In this document: in pieces, positions 11,139 to 61,522 of the stretch
Numbering within the stretch: the stretch's first letter is position 1
Layout of the letters: the number at the start of each line of letters is the position of its first letter
Assembly: GCA_013399305.1 (NCBI GenBank)
Contig: VXAI01000198.1
Span: forward strand, 72,413 to 136,412
Direction: 5' to 3'
Source of the DNA: Rostratula benghalensis
Lineage: Eukaryota; Chordata; Aves; Charadriiformes; Rostratulidae
DNA: 64,000 nt
Translations under genes and position numbers: made by a program
Notes under the pieces: model-generated
Told to the model about the DNA's origin: nothing
What the model saw: only the letters and a program-made list of their open reading frames with translations
Database searches by the model: none

Positions 11139-12902
11139 GTGAGTAGTGATGACGGGATCGTCTCGGCTCGGGTGCCCGGTGCCGGGGAGCTTGGGGACAG
11201 GTGGCTGGCGAGCTCGGTGGCCCAGGGAACGGGAAGGCCCGCTGGGCGCTCCAGGCTCGCGGCCTGTTCCGGCCCCGCCGCCGCTCTGCACCAGGCCCGG
11301 ACCTGGCCGCCCACTCCCCTGGGGCCCACTGGGCCTACACCCTAGGGAAGCGGTGGCTAGGGCACGGCGCGGATGAAGCGGGCGGTGCGGGCCGGGGGGT
11401 CGTGGGCTGGACTCCTTTCTGTCTCTGGTGAGAGAGAGCGCGGCGGTGAGAGGCGGGCGCGGGCCCGGCTGAGCCGGTGCGAGGAGCTTGGCTGTGCTGA
11501 CCGTCTGCGCGGAGGGGTGGAGAAGGGGGGTGGGGAGAGGAGAGAGGAGGACGGTGTGTGGGCCGTCCGGCTGCCGGGGCTGCGGCCTGCGCCCCGTTCC
11601 TCCCGATCCCGCCGGTGCGCGCCCCTCCGGGCGGTGTGCGTGGGACCGGCCCGCGGCGGGATGGGACGGGCGGTAGCAGGTGCAGGGGCCGGTCCTCGCG
11701 CCGGGACCGTCCTGCCGCCGCCCCGGCCGCGGCGGGTGGTTACGTAACGCCGCGGACGGGGCCGGACCCCCGGTAGCGCGAGTGCCCCGCCGGGCGGGCG
11801 GGGTGGCGGGGACCGCGCTTCGCCGGACCTCCGTTGTTAGCGGGGTGAAAGCGCTCCTGGGCAGCGCCGCGTCCGGTCTGAGCCGTGGTCCCGGCTCCCA
11901 GGGACTGGCTACAAGAAGCGGTGCCGCCGAGTCTGATTTCTGTATGCAAATGTGCTCCGTGCGCTTATAATTTCTTTGGTACTTACTAGAAAGCAGAATG
12001 AGAGAACTGTATTGACGACAGGCTCCTGAGTAAAATTCCCCTTGCAGAAATTCGCTGTTTCTTGGGGTAAACAATATATAAGTTCTCCTCGGTTAGTGTA
12101 CTTTTGCAGTAGAACTTCAGAACAACATACTATTATCACACTTAGAAAAAGTCTTTGTTAAAGACAACTAAGGGCTGTGAAGTAGAGCCTCCTGCCCTTC
12201 TGTCTGCATATTTAATTAGCAGTGTCATAAGCATTCCTTCTTCATTGTGTGTGGTCACCTGTTACTTTGTCCTCAAGTGTTTCCAGTGTGCCTCATCTAT
12301 ACTGAGGATTATAATGTTGTATTCTTCTTTTCTACGGTCTCTGAAAGTGGAACATTTAATTGAAATCTCCAGCTGTGTTTCTTCACTTTTTTTCTTGATA
12401 GAACAGCTGTCATAGCTTTTCTTGGCAGGAGGGAATCAGACCTATGATTACGCTCCTGGAAGCACTCTGAAAGTTCTCTTGCTGTTTGCTCAAGACTCTT
12501 GGCTATTCCTACTGCTTTCTATTGAAGTTTCAGGCAGCGTTGAAGAAAGTTGCTACGTTTTAAAATATCTTTCTTAGGGGTTCTCCCCCCACTCCCAATG
12601 TTAATTTAGGTTGTGCTCAGCAATGATACAAAACGATACAGAATTTATAGTGACTCGCAGGTTGAAATTAAACGGTCACACTTTTTTTTCTCTAGGTTAT
12701 ATGAAATTATTTCAGTATTAAATAATACTTTTATTAGCAGTGAAGGTAAAACCTTAAGTATTAATTCAGTGTTTCAGAGTTGTAGTAACGGATTGAAACT
12801 CTCAATGTGTTTAATGAATTAGTGTTGGCTGCTAATTTTTTTTTTTTTTTTCATTTTCTAACTGCTCTTTGGAACTATCTCCTTGTTTCCTTATAGGCCT
12901 AA
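11064..12902 (+). other. Upstream ORF 1 of KAT6A, split over exons 1 and 2
   Basis: ATG at 11064 gives 25 codons to the donor at 11138. Spliced to 12897 it adds GCC and then TAA at 12900-12902, so 26 codons. The peptide begins MAAVSVSGFAAVRP and has Arg but no acidic residue, resembling a mitochondrial presequence in composition. I recognise no protein. The likeliest role, if translated, is to tune KAT6A initiation. Confidence 0.45.
11139..12896 (+). other. KAT6A: KAT6A intron 1
   Basis: The first 740 bases continue the CpG island and may hold further start sites. The rest is AT-rich. No repeat or coding exon recognised. It ends in a T-rich tract and the acceptor TTCCTTATAG. Confidence 0.5.
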
Positions 12903-12946
12903 TGTTACAGTTCTTCTGAACGCGAGTGTGCAGATCAGAAGTTGAG
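12897..12946 (+). other. KAT6A: Candidate KAT6A 5'UTR exon 2 (50 nt)
   Basis: Flanked by a pyrimidine-rich acceptor (TTCCTTATAG) and a good donor (GAG/GTGAGA). Non-coding with respect to KAT6A. It could be a cassette exon, since exon 1 can equally join the acceptor at 13059. Called from splice signals only. Confidence 0.45.
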
Positions 12947-13059
12947 GTGAGATATGCTGAAATCTTTATACCTCTGGGGAAGAACTTTCTCTGAAGCTGT
13001 TGTGGGATTTATTGGAAACAATGAGAAAATTTCTAATTGTCTTGCTTTCCTCTTTGCAG

Positions 13060-52357
<39,298 letters not shown>

Positions 52358-52396
52358 GCAAGATTAACTTGCATCCTAAAAACTGAAATATATATA

Positions 52397-52402
52397 AATA
52401 AA
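52397..52402 (+). terminator. KAT6A: Proximal poly(A) signal AATAAA, 40 bases after the stop
   Basis: Canonical hexamer very close to the KAT6A stop codon. Whether it is used is unknown. If used it would remove nearly the whole 3'UTR. Confidence 0.3.
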
Positions 52403-52991
52403 GGAACCTTTTATACTGACGAACCAGAGAAAATGGACCTTTTTCCAGTTAAAATATTGCTGTAGATTTAGAGAGATTTTCTTTGGTTTATTTTATTTTT
52501 TAGGAAGCCTGGTCTTTATCTCTTGGATTTTTTTTGTGTGTGTTTTTGTTTTCTTCACAATCCTGAAGCATTTTACAGCTAAAAATCATTTACAGATGTT
52601 TTTTAGAGGGAAAAAACATGCACAAAATCTTTTCATAATTTAAGAAGAGCCTTACTTTGCTGACAATGTGGACAGACTATGTGTAACAGTGAAATCATCT
52701 TTCTAAATTTTTTTTTTCAAATGTATGTCCTTCTCCTTCCCCTGTGCTCCTCTGTATGCAGTTTCTAGTGCTGCAGTCATGTAAAATGTTTGACATCTCA
52801 AAGAATAACAACCCTTCCCTCTAAACCCTACCTGGCATTTCCTACTTCTGGCAGGAGGCACTTACTGGGAGACTTGGAAGGGGACACAGAGGATGAATGA
52901 AGTTCTTTATTTCTGCAAGTCAGGAAAAAATTTAATCTTTAATTTTGCCTGACTCCCTCGCCCTCAGTAAAATTTGGAGCTACGTGTAAAC

Positions 52992-52997
52992 AATAAA
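52992..52997 (+). terminator. KAT6A: Internal poly(A) signal AATAAA
   Basis: Canonical hexamer followed within 20 bases by a GT-rich element (TTGGTGTTTTTGTAGATG). Candidate for a short-3'UTR isoform. Confidence 0.4.
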
Positions 52998-54411
52998 CTA
53001 TTCACATTGGTGTTTTTGTAGATGAGTTAATTGAAATTGTATGGTTCTATGCTGAAAATACAGTGTGACTTTAAAATGATCCCATTCACCACTCAGACAT
53101 GCATGTGCACATACATGCAGCCACGCACATGTGTTCTGTCACTCAGAACTACTGGAAGTATCTCAAGAGAGAACTGTTTGTATCCCTCCCTCCTGTAGTC
53201 AGGAGGACAGGGTGGTCAGTGGTCTGTTAGGACAGGAAATGGTTGTGGGCTCTTCTGGTGCACTGCAGGTCAGCCACGGCCCCGAGATCCCAAACTCTGC
53301 TTTCATTTGTGCTTCAAAATGCTGCAGGTCTTGGTTCTGAGCCTTTGGGTTAGGCTGAGCTCAAAAGCAGCCATTTCTAGTGGTCTGCTTCTGAACTTCT
53401 CTCTTGGGTCATCTCAGAAGCCAAAGTATAGGTTTTAAGTGATGTGAGGAGAGCCCCACGATGTCCTTGTCGCTCTTCCATTCCTGGTTTGAGGTAGGAG
53501 GTTGCCAAATGTGGCAGGCTCTCGGGGAGTCAGTGATGTTTTCCCTGATTCTCCTCCTGTTTGAGACCCATTTTATAGGAATAGCCACATTTTTGACCTA
53601 GTGTGGAAAAAGAAGGGAATTGGCCTGTTTTCCAGGAGTGAAACAGTCCAGGCACCAGAGTAGAATGCAGGTGGTAGGATTCTGCTGTTTATTACCACAT
53701 AATCCAATTTACATTCTTTTTGGCTACACTGCTGGCATGTCACCCAATACAAAAAGGGACACCCTTTAATGTAAATTTCTTTTTCTATTGCATATGAAGT
53801 AGAAATACAGACACATTAATAAGACTAATTTTTATTTTTTTTTTAAGCCAAAAGAGTCTAAAAGAAAGTTGGGGTTTCTTCAGATGCACTAAAATCGACT
53901 TTCCTCCAATAGCTGCGAACTGTAAAAGGCAGAATTCAAAGGACTTCCACTTTTTATTTGTTTATTTTTGAGCATGTACAAGGCTGTGTAGGACCCCATT
54001 TCTCTGTATATACTATACCAATTCTGAACACCCATGTAGAAAGTGCACTGTGCTGCCCTCTCCTTCCTAAATCTTCAGCTGTGTCTCTGCTTCCCAGTTG
54101 CTGGGGGGAAGGGTCAGGGGTAGGAGGGGGGAGTCTGAGACAGGAGGAGAAGCTGTTGAAATGAGGGCCGTGAATTTAGTTTGTTTGCTGTTACGTTTGG
54201 TTTGGTTTTGTATGTTTTTTTTTTTTTAATCAATTGGGCAGCTCCCTTTTCCACAAGCCTTTGTGACTGTAGAACTATTGTAGAAAAAAAATGTTCTTTT
54301 CTATATATAAAAAGAAATTATCCAACGCAGTAATATTGGTACCTACCATTTTTTCACTTCTGTTTAAAAAAAAAATGTATTTTTAGCAAGATAACTTGGG
54401 TAATCTTCTAA

Positions 54412-54417
54412 AATAAA
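54412..54417 (+). terminator. KAT6A: Internal poly(A) signal AATAAA
   Basis: Canonical hexamer within TAAAATAAATTAAAAAAAAA. The downstream sequence is weakly GT-rich. Confidence 0.35.
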
Positions 54418-54858
54418 TTAAAAAAAAATCTCACTGTTAGTGACTTTGATGCCTTTTAAAAATAAGAGCTTTTTCATTTCATTCCATCTTTAAAATTTTT
54501 TATCTTTGTTGTAGAATATTAAAAACTATTTTAAGAAAGATAAAAATTCTCTTTAAAGAGATCTCTAGAGTGTGTGAATAGGAGCTCCAGATGCCTCTAA
54601 AAGCCGCATGTACAAATGAAGCTGAGTCTATTCCTGTCTGTTTATATTTGCTTTTCCTGTTTTGTAACCTCTTTGTACTTTGTTCATGGTGACTTGTAAG
54701 CTAAGGGGAAGGGGTGCCTAGATGCCTTTGTAATTCTTCATGTCATACGCTCCTGGCTGGCTGGTCTCCCTTCCTCCTCTCCTTGTATGTAATATCACTT
54801 TTTTTTCCCCTTTCTAGCAAGTACTTTCAAAAGAACTCTGTACATTTTAACATAAAAA

Positions 54859-54864
54859 AATAAA
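54859..54864 (+). terminator. KAT6A: Distal KAT6A poly(A) signal AATAAA
   Basis: Canonical hexamer with a good GT-rich downstream element about 25-40 bases later. Best candidate for the main mRNA 3' end. Confidence 0.65.
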
Positions 54865-54889
54865 TTATGTTGAGCCATTTTGGATGTCA

Positions 54890-57800
54890 GTTGTGCATGT
54901 GGATTTTTTTCTTTGATTTGAGCAGTGATTTGTGTTGCTGATAACTCGGTCCTGGGAATACAATTCCTTGCTGGCCTTTTCATCTGGAAGAGAGGCGGTA
55001 CTTAGAATTTCTTTGTGAGATCTCTGTCCAGGTTAATTTTTATCTGCAGCTTCTAATTAGGGAAAGATTAAAAATAAGAAGAACAAACAGAAACTAGATA
55101 GTTTTTCCAGAAATCATCACCTTTAAATTCCTCTCTGCAAGGGCTTCCCAGAGCTGAAGCAGCGTGTGAGCTGGTTTTTGTCAGCTTCTGTTTGTACAAT
55201 TGCTTTAGTTTTGACCTGTGCACTTCAAAAAATAGCAATGTGTGCTTGAAGCTCCTCCCCCACATTCCTCCCTCATCTTTCCAATTAGCACTTTGGATGG
55301 GAGAACTAGAAATCTTCCCCAGCAAAGTTTCCCCTGCAGCTTCACCGCAGAATTGAATCCTTCTCAGGTTCTGTCCTGCTCCTGTCGCTGCGTGCCTCTC
55401 TGTGTGCTCACAAATTTCTAAACACTAGATGGAAGCAACGTTCTGGTGTTCGATTTCCAAAGTTCCCTGTGAGGAGCATGGCAGCAATAATCCCACCTTG
55501 AGCAGATCAAGGGCAGAGCATCCACTTCCCTGGAGCCTGGACATCCCCAGGACCCTGGGCGGGGGTGAACAGAGGCTTTTCCACAGCTCTGCGGTGATAA
55601 GTGTGTCTTCAAGCGAGCAAACTGTGTGTCATGGGTAACTAAATTAAAAGGACCTTGAGAACTGCTTACATTCAATTTGATGTGCTTTTCTTATCTCCAG
55701 CCTTCACCAAGATGGAATGTATGTTTACACACAGTGAGGATGATGCTGCATCTTTAAGCTGATACATTTTTCCTTGGACTTGTTGTTTTGTTGAGGCATC
55801 TGAACTTTTAGACCAAACACATCAAGATACAGATAGAAGTTATTTGTACTGGTGTGCTCCTGGGCAATTTGTTCATGTCTTCTCACAACTGTTTTTAGGT
55901 TATTCAGGCATGAAGGAGGCACAGGCAGGGTGACCTGGGATTACAGTTTTCACTACTTTGATCACGTGTGAGTTGTAGTGAGTACATCAGCACTGTTACA
56001 GGTGAGAGCTGTCAGGATCTCAGTAGATGCCCATCCTGTTTGTGTATTACTTTCCTACAGCCAGTGCGCTGGAGTGAAGACTGGTTATTTCATCCTGTGA
56101 TAGAAAGCTGTATTCTATTGCTTGTGGCTTACTTTTAATTTATTTTTTAAGTTGTTCATTAAAGGAAGCTTTGCCACTGTCCAATAGTTATGAGGTGATG
56201 GGTGCCACCCCAGTGTGCTCTTTTTTTTCCATACTTAAACAGTTGTGGTTTGGGGTTGTTTGGGTTTTGCTTGTTATTTTTTGTATATATTTATATTTAG
56301 CAGATTAATTTCACCATTAAAATGTGCTCAGCCTGAATTACCTAACAATGGTACTGTTGGAGTCAGCTTTTATTTATTACCAATTTTCAGAAACATCTCT
56401 CATTTTTAGGATTCAATATAGATTTTAAAAGTAAAACATGAATTGAGAACAGTTGCATGTTCTCCAGCATTTCAAAATGGCTTTGACTTCAGAACGAATG
56501 TGCTGAGTGATTAGACTAGAGTATAATTCGCTGCTTTAAATAACTCTAGAATTTGAAATGGTCATGGACCATTCATGGATTACCTCCATGCAATAACAGT
56601 AAAATGTTTGTATCAGAAACTGGCAAGTGGGGTAATTCAGTCTTTGTCTGATGTGCTGGCACCAAGTAATTGTTACACATGCTATGTGATGCTTTTCAAA
56701 TAATTGAGATCTTTGCAATGCTTAAGCACAAGCTGTCAAGCTAGGAGTAACAGGGCCAATGCTAATAATAATTAAATTTGCACACTTTTCAGTTCTTAAG
56801 GTAGTTGAAACTATTTAAAGAAGAAAATATCTAGATAGGAATATAATGATTTATGACAACTTTCTAGCTTTGTGGGCCACGGAACAAAGGTTAGTATTTA
56901 TGTAAATCTATAAATAAGATCATGAAAATATGATTCCAGAGTTAATGAGCTGATAAACAGTATCTGCTACTTAAGAAATGTTTATAAAAACCATTATCTG
57001 ATAATTAGGCTGCACTGTTAATAGCCTCTGCTTGTCATTTTTTTTAAAACAAAAACAAAAACAAAAAAACCTCAAACAAACCACCCCCTGTTTGTGTAGA
57101 CTAATTTGATGATAACCACATGTAGGATCCATGAATAAGGTGACCTCTTTTTGTAGAATCTTGTCATACAAACTATCAAATTCTACTGTGAGAGAGTGAC
57201 TAAATAGGGGAGGGGGGTTGGTTTGGTTTGGTTTTTTGAGAGAGAGGGTTGCCAGACCACAGGGTTGAAATCAGACTGTCTTGAAGTGCAAGGACTTTTA
57301 GCACCTTGTAGACCAGTGTGAAGAGCTGCTGCTGCTGCAGGCTCTGCGTGGCCACAGCCAGGTACCAAACTGTGGACATGGAGAGAGTTGTTCCGTTCAG
57401 CACCATCACCTTTGCTCTAAATTAGTTGATATATGGCCTAAAATGTCTGTTACAAACTCCCAACATGCAGGGAAGAGTCTGAATGCTGAGCCAGATAAGG
57501 TTTACAGCAGCCAAGGTTGGGCCTGCAGCATCTTTTGTCTTCACAGTTTGTCAGCCAGAATAATTTACCTAAAAATAGCTGCCTGAAGTTGAGCTTTGAA
57601 TGTAGGTAAAACCCTTTTGCCCCTAACACAGAGAATCTCAGCAACTTCACCAAATGCAGATCTTTACCTAGAGCAAGGCAGGACTCCAACTACCTGTTTC
57701 ATCTCTGGAAACAGCTGTGGAACCTCGCAGACAGTCAGGAACTGGTTTCTGTGCTTCCTTCCATGCAGGAGGTTCTATTCTGGAGGGGAACTCAGTATGT

Positions 57801-60580
57801 GGAATTGGCACATAATGACATTGTTCATTTTGTGTGATTATTCTCCTAAGGGTTCCCCTGTCAGCACTGATTTGTTCTCTGTTGCCAAATATTTTACCCT
57901 GTGAGCTTTTTGGAGCGGGGCCTCTGTTGTCAATATGCTTGTCACTTGTGTATTGTGGTAGAATCTCAGTCTCTGATTGATGTACCAGAAAGTTATCATA
58001 GTACAAATAATCTGTTTTCAAGGAAAAAAGTGATAAAGGCAGTACCCGTGTGAAATAATTAAATAAGGTTCTTGAGAAGTTTATTTTCTGCTTCCATGTT
58101 GGGTATCATATGCACGTGGTACATTTCAGCTAAAGGAGGAAGTCTATTTACTGAAATTCTGCCATCCCGTGTTTCCCCATTTCATCCAATAGGAACAAGC
58201 AGCAACAAGATACGACACATCAACTGTTCCAGATATTCTTCTCTAAAGAAGAGAAAAATCAGTCGGACAAAAAAAAAGTGATGTGGTGAGTTAAGTGAAA
58301 TTACTACTAAGTCCATTTCGCACTTACCTTGCTGAAATAGTGGAAATAGTGAAGATGATGAGCTTTCTCACATACACCAGATCTCTAGAGTCCCTTTCTT
58401 CCAACCACACACCTACAGCACATAAAAACCTGATACCAGTTGCAAGCCAAACACTTCATAGCTTAGAACATCAACAGTGTAAGCCCCTGCACAGGACAAT
58501 CTGTGTGTATGGCAGAGATACCTAATTCCAGTTAACTCAGACTTTAAAATCATGCTGTCAAAATTAAAATATTTCAAAAACAAGCTTCTGGTGGTAGTGG
58601 CTGCCCTTTTCCTTGTTCCAAGAGCAACTGGCTGTGATGGAGGAGTTCAGCCAGTGGACTATAATACTCTTAATACAAGGCAGAATCCTGAATTCAGAAT
58701 TGAGGAGCACAGGAAAATATTCTAGTTCCTTCTTTGAGATTTTATCTCCTTCCTCCTGCATGTGCACAGAGCAGGAAGCAGTTTTCAGACGGTTTTGGAA
58801 AGGTGCATTTCTTTTTTTTTTTCCCTCGGACCAGCAAACTCATGACCTCATTCACTCCCATGTCTTTTTCCCCATATCCTGGTTCTCCCTTGGCAGTTTC
58901 TGCTCTTGCTCTGTGCTCACTCTGCTTTGAAGAGGTGGCTTCTGTCTGCAGGAGGAGGCAGGTTATAGACAAAGACTGAGCATCCTGCCCTGCCTGATGC
59001 CATGTAGCTGTGTCTATCTTGGGGTCTTTGTTGACATCAGCAGAAAAAGGGATGCCTATGCCAAAGTCTGGAGTGTCCCTTGAGTGCAAGTGTGCAGCCT
59101 CAGCCATGTAGCGGGGCTGGGTCTCAGAAGTCTGACCCTGGAAGGCAAGACTCAGGTCAGGGATGAGAGGCAAAGTCACAGTGGTGCCTGGCTGCAGCCC
59201 TGCTAACCACGCTGGGAGCTCAGTATGCCCCTAGCACTGAAAGGTTGGTGCCCAGACACTCGTGTGAGTACTTGTGATGGGAACTGATGCTGTTGTGTAA
59301 GAGCACAACTTGGTTTTGTTCCAGGGCTCCTTGTTTTGAATAAATAGGGAATTCCTCAGAAAGAATTCTAAACTATTTGGTTTAGGATGCAAAGTCAAAC
59401 ATACAAAACTGAGAAGCTCTCAGTGTGTGATGGTTAATTTTTGCTTCTTGTATGCCTATTGCTGACCACAGATCATTTTTGTGTGTTTGGCTTCTGCCTC
59501 ATTTGGCCTGCAAAGTGCTCCTGTGGCAGAGATGCAATGAGGGTGATGAGGACAGCTGTGCTCCTGGCACCTCCTCTCTGTGGAGCTTTTCACGGTGGAG
59601 CTTCTATTTAATTTTTTTTTTTTTTTTTTTTTTTTTGCATGGGCATGAATAGGACATTGCTATATAAAGATGTGCAGCTGTATCTAGACTTGACTGTATT
59701 ATTTATCCATGTGGGTACAATACACAGAACTAAAGCTGTCCTTGGAAAAACCTTGTAAACTGTGATGACTTCCTAGTCTTCATGTTCTATTAGGACCTTC
59801 TCTATATACTCAGTAATCGTATTCTTTAAAACCTAAATGATATGCCAGTGTTTTTTCCTGTTCTTAACACCTTCCTTTGACTGTGGGTGAAGCAACAGAA
59901 TTAAGGGAACTTCAAAAGCACAAGAAATCCAGGAAAACATAGACAGAAAAGTGACCTATATTGTCTGTACAATTAAGTCTGCATCTCAGCTGCTTGCCAG
60001 TCTAAACAACTTATGACTGCCTTGTAGTTGCTGAGAAACTGACATTAACCCCTGCTTTGCCATATTTTGACATAAAAGGGACCCTTTAATGTCTAGAATT
60101 GGGGAAATTGTGCCAGAAAGGTGCATCATGTGTAGGGCTTCTACCTGGGTAGATAATTTTTCCAGCGTTTTGCCCGTGGATTTGCACACAGGGCACGAAT
60201 TTTCTGAGGGACAAGAACTGAACTGGTAAAGGGAGGCCCTGAACAGTAAAGCGCACTTTGCTGCAGGTCACGTAATAGTCACCATAAAAGAGTCCACCCT
60301 GGTTTTATCTTGGCCCCCCCACCTGATCCTGGGCTTCCAACATGAAATTGTTTGTGCTTTTAGAAGGCAGCTGGAGGTGAAATGTACGGATGTTTGAGGA
60401 GAAGGAAGGGGCTGGCCCTCCAAGGGCCTTGTCTGGACATCCTCAGAGAGGACCTGAGCTCTGGTGATGCCTGGATGAGCAGGAGCTGGTGGCTCTGGTT
60501 TACTTTTCTGGTGCTGTGTAGGCAAGAAGCAGACGGAGCCTCTAGCTTTCTGTCTCCCATTCACAGCCAAGATCCCTCCC
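54890..60580. other. Intergenic region between KAT6A and the ANK1 exon
   Basis: 5.7 kb with no recognised gene, CR1 copy or RNA gene. Simple repeats include a poly(T) run at about 59611-59636. Two minus-strand ORFs look slightly protein-like (57409-57200 and 59179-58742) but match nothing I know. It may include upstream ANK1 promoters or exons that cannot be identified by reading. Confidence 0.6.
59611..59636. repeat. Poly(T) run of about 25
   Basis: Homopolymer of T with no recognisable retroposon attached. Simple repeat. Confidence 0.9.
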
Positions 60581-61396
60581 CTCCCCTTGCTGCTCACTCA
60601 GTGGAGAGATGCGAGGAGGAAAGGATGTTGTTAAGCTGCACTTTGCTCCAGTACTTGGCGTATCCTTTGCAGTATCAATTGTTTTCTGAGCAGAGAGGCT
60701 GCCTGCCTCCTAACCAATGCAACGATTATCCCTTGATCCCCTTGAAAGAAGCTGGAATCATAACCCAGAGAGTGAGCGAGTGATGCGGCTGCTGCACAGA
60801 GAGAGACCGAGAGGAAGAAAATTGGAATATGTGCCTGCCTCAGCAGCACTGCAGTGGTAAAGCCACAGACTGACTCCATGCACATTACTGTTCTTTATGC
60901 ATTGCTATGGAAAACCCAGAAGTCTGGATGAAATGCATCAGCCTCCTTTTTCACTGTGTCGCTATTGTCATCATGCATTAATTGCTGAGAGTTATTTTCC
61001 TTCCTGTGGCTGACTGCCTGCATCTCTTGTACTGCAGGAGACAGTGAAGGAGAGAGCACAGCACCAGCTGGTGTCCTGTCCCACAAGGAGGATTCTGCAG
61101 GATGTGCCAGTGCAGTCAGGGGCTGCTGCAACTGTGCACAGAACCTCTGGAACAACTGGTTTTAGGATTATTAATGCCTTATAAAGGTGTCCCAGACTCC
61201 ATCTAGCAATCAGCTGGAGACATTGTCTGCCATTTGGGGCTTGCTGACTGCTTTCTATTTTCCTCATTATTGGTTTCACACTCATCTGGGTCGACAGCAT
61301 TTGAGCAAAGGGAAAGGACTTTCTTGACCAGGAGCTGGAGGGTGCTGCGTGGAAAGTGCAGTGTGAGCTCTGGAGGGAGCCACAGTGTGACCAGCC
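60580..61396 (+). promoter_or_regulatory. ANK1: Likely ANK1 alternative promoter and 5'UTR region
   Basis: Immediately upstream of the ANK1 start codon. Moderately GC-rich with no obvious TATA box or CpG island. The 61397 exon probably begins within this span, but its 5' boundary cannot be fixed from sequence. Placed by context only. Confidence 0.4.
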
Positions 61397-61522
61397 ATGG
61401 CTCAGGCAGCGAAGCAGCTGAAGAAAATAAAAGATATTGAGGCTCAGGCTCTGCAGGAGCAGAAGGAGAAGGAAGAATCTAATCGCAAGCGCAGGAACCG
61501 CTCTCGGGACCGGAAGAAAAAG
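61397..61522 (+). CDS. ANK1: Ankyrin-1, alternative first coding exon (partial gene)
   Basis: Ankyrin-1 tethers the spectrin-actin skeleton to membrane proteins such as band 3. This exon encodes 42 residues: MAQAAKQLKKIKDIEAQALQ, then EQKEKEESNRKRRNRSRDR and KKK, up to donor AAG/GTGAGG. That matches the N-terminus of the ANK1 isoforms whose ankyrin repeats start in the next exon. ANK3 has a related MAHAASQLKK... start, but the KDIEAQALQEQKEKEE part is ANK1-like and the KAT6A neighbour confirms it. An in-frame TGA at 61388-61390 directly upstream fixes the ATG. The peptide is highly charged and probably helical. The remaining exons lie beyond the right edge. A different first exon is used in the erythroid form (family knowledge). 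Confidence 0.92.

Larger units (their letters stand above)
10540..11880 (+). promoter_or_regulatory. KAT6A: KAT6A CpG-island promoter
   Basis: Extremely CpG-dense block of about 1.3 kb with many GC boxes and no TATA box. Its downstream half covers the first exon and the start of intron 1. CAAGATGGCCGCC at 11060-11072 is a near match to the YY1 element often found just downstream of start sites in TATA-less promoters. The island also holds the 67-bp tandem repeat at 10820-10979. Long ORFs on both strands here reflect GC content (few stop codons), not genes. Confidence 0.8.
52358..54885 (+). other. KAT6A: KAT6A 3'UTR
   Basis: About 2.5 kb, AT-rich with many T runs and no competing ORF. The right end is placed about 20 bases past the last AATAAA (54859-54864), which is followed by a GT-rich element (TCAGTTGTGCATGTGG). 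Confidence 0.8.

Noticed and set aside
10511..12074. Long ORFs on both strands in the KAT6A CpG island (for example 272, 242 and 332 codons).
   Set aside because: They are low-complexity Pro/Ala/Arg/Gly readings produced by very high GC with few stop codons. They overlap each other on both strands and cross the 67-bp non-triplet repeat. No domain is recognisable.
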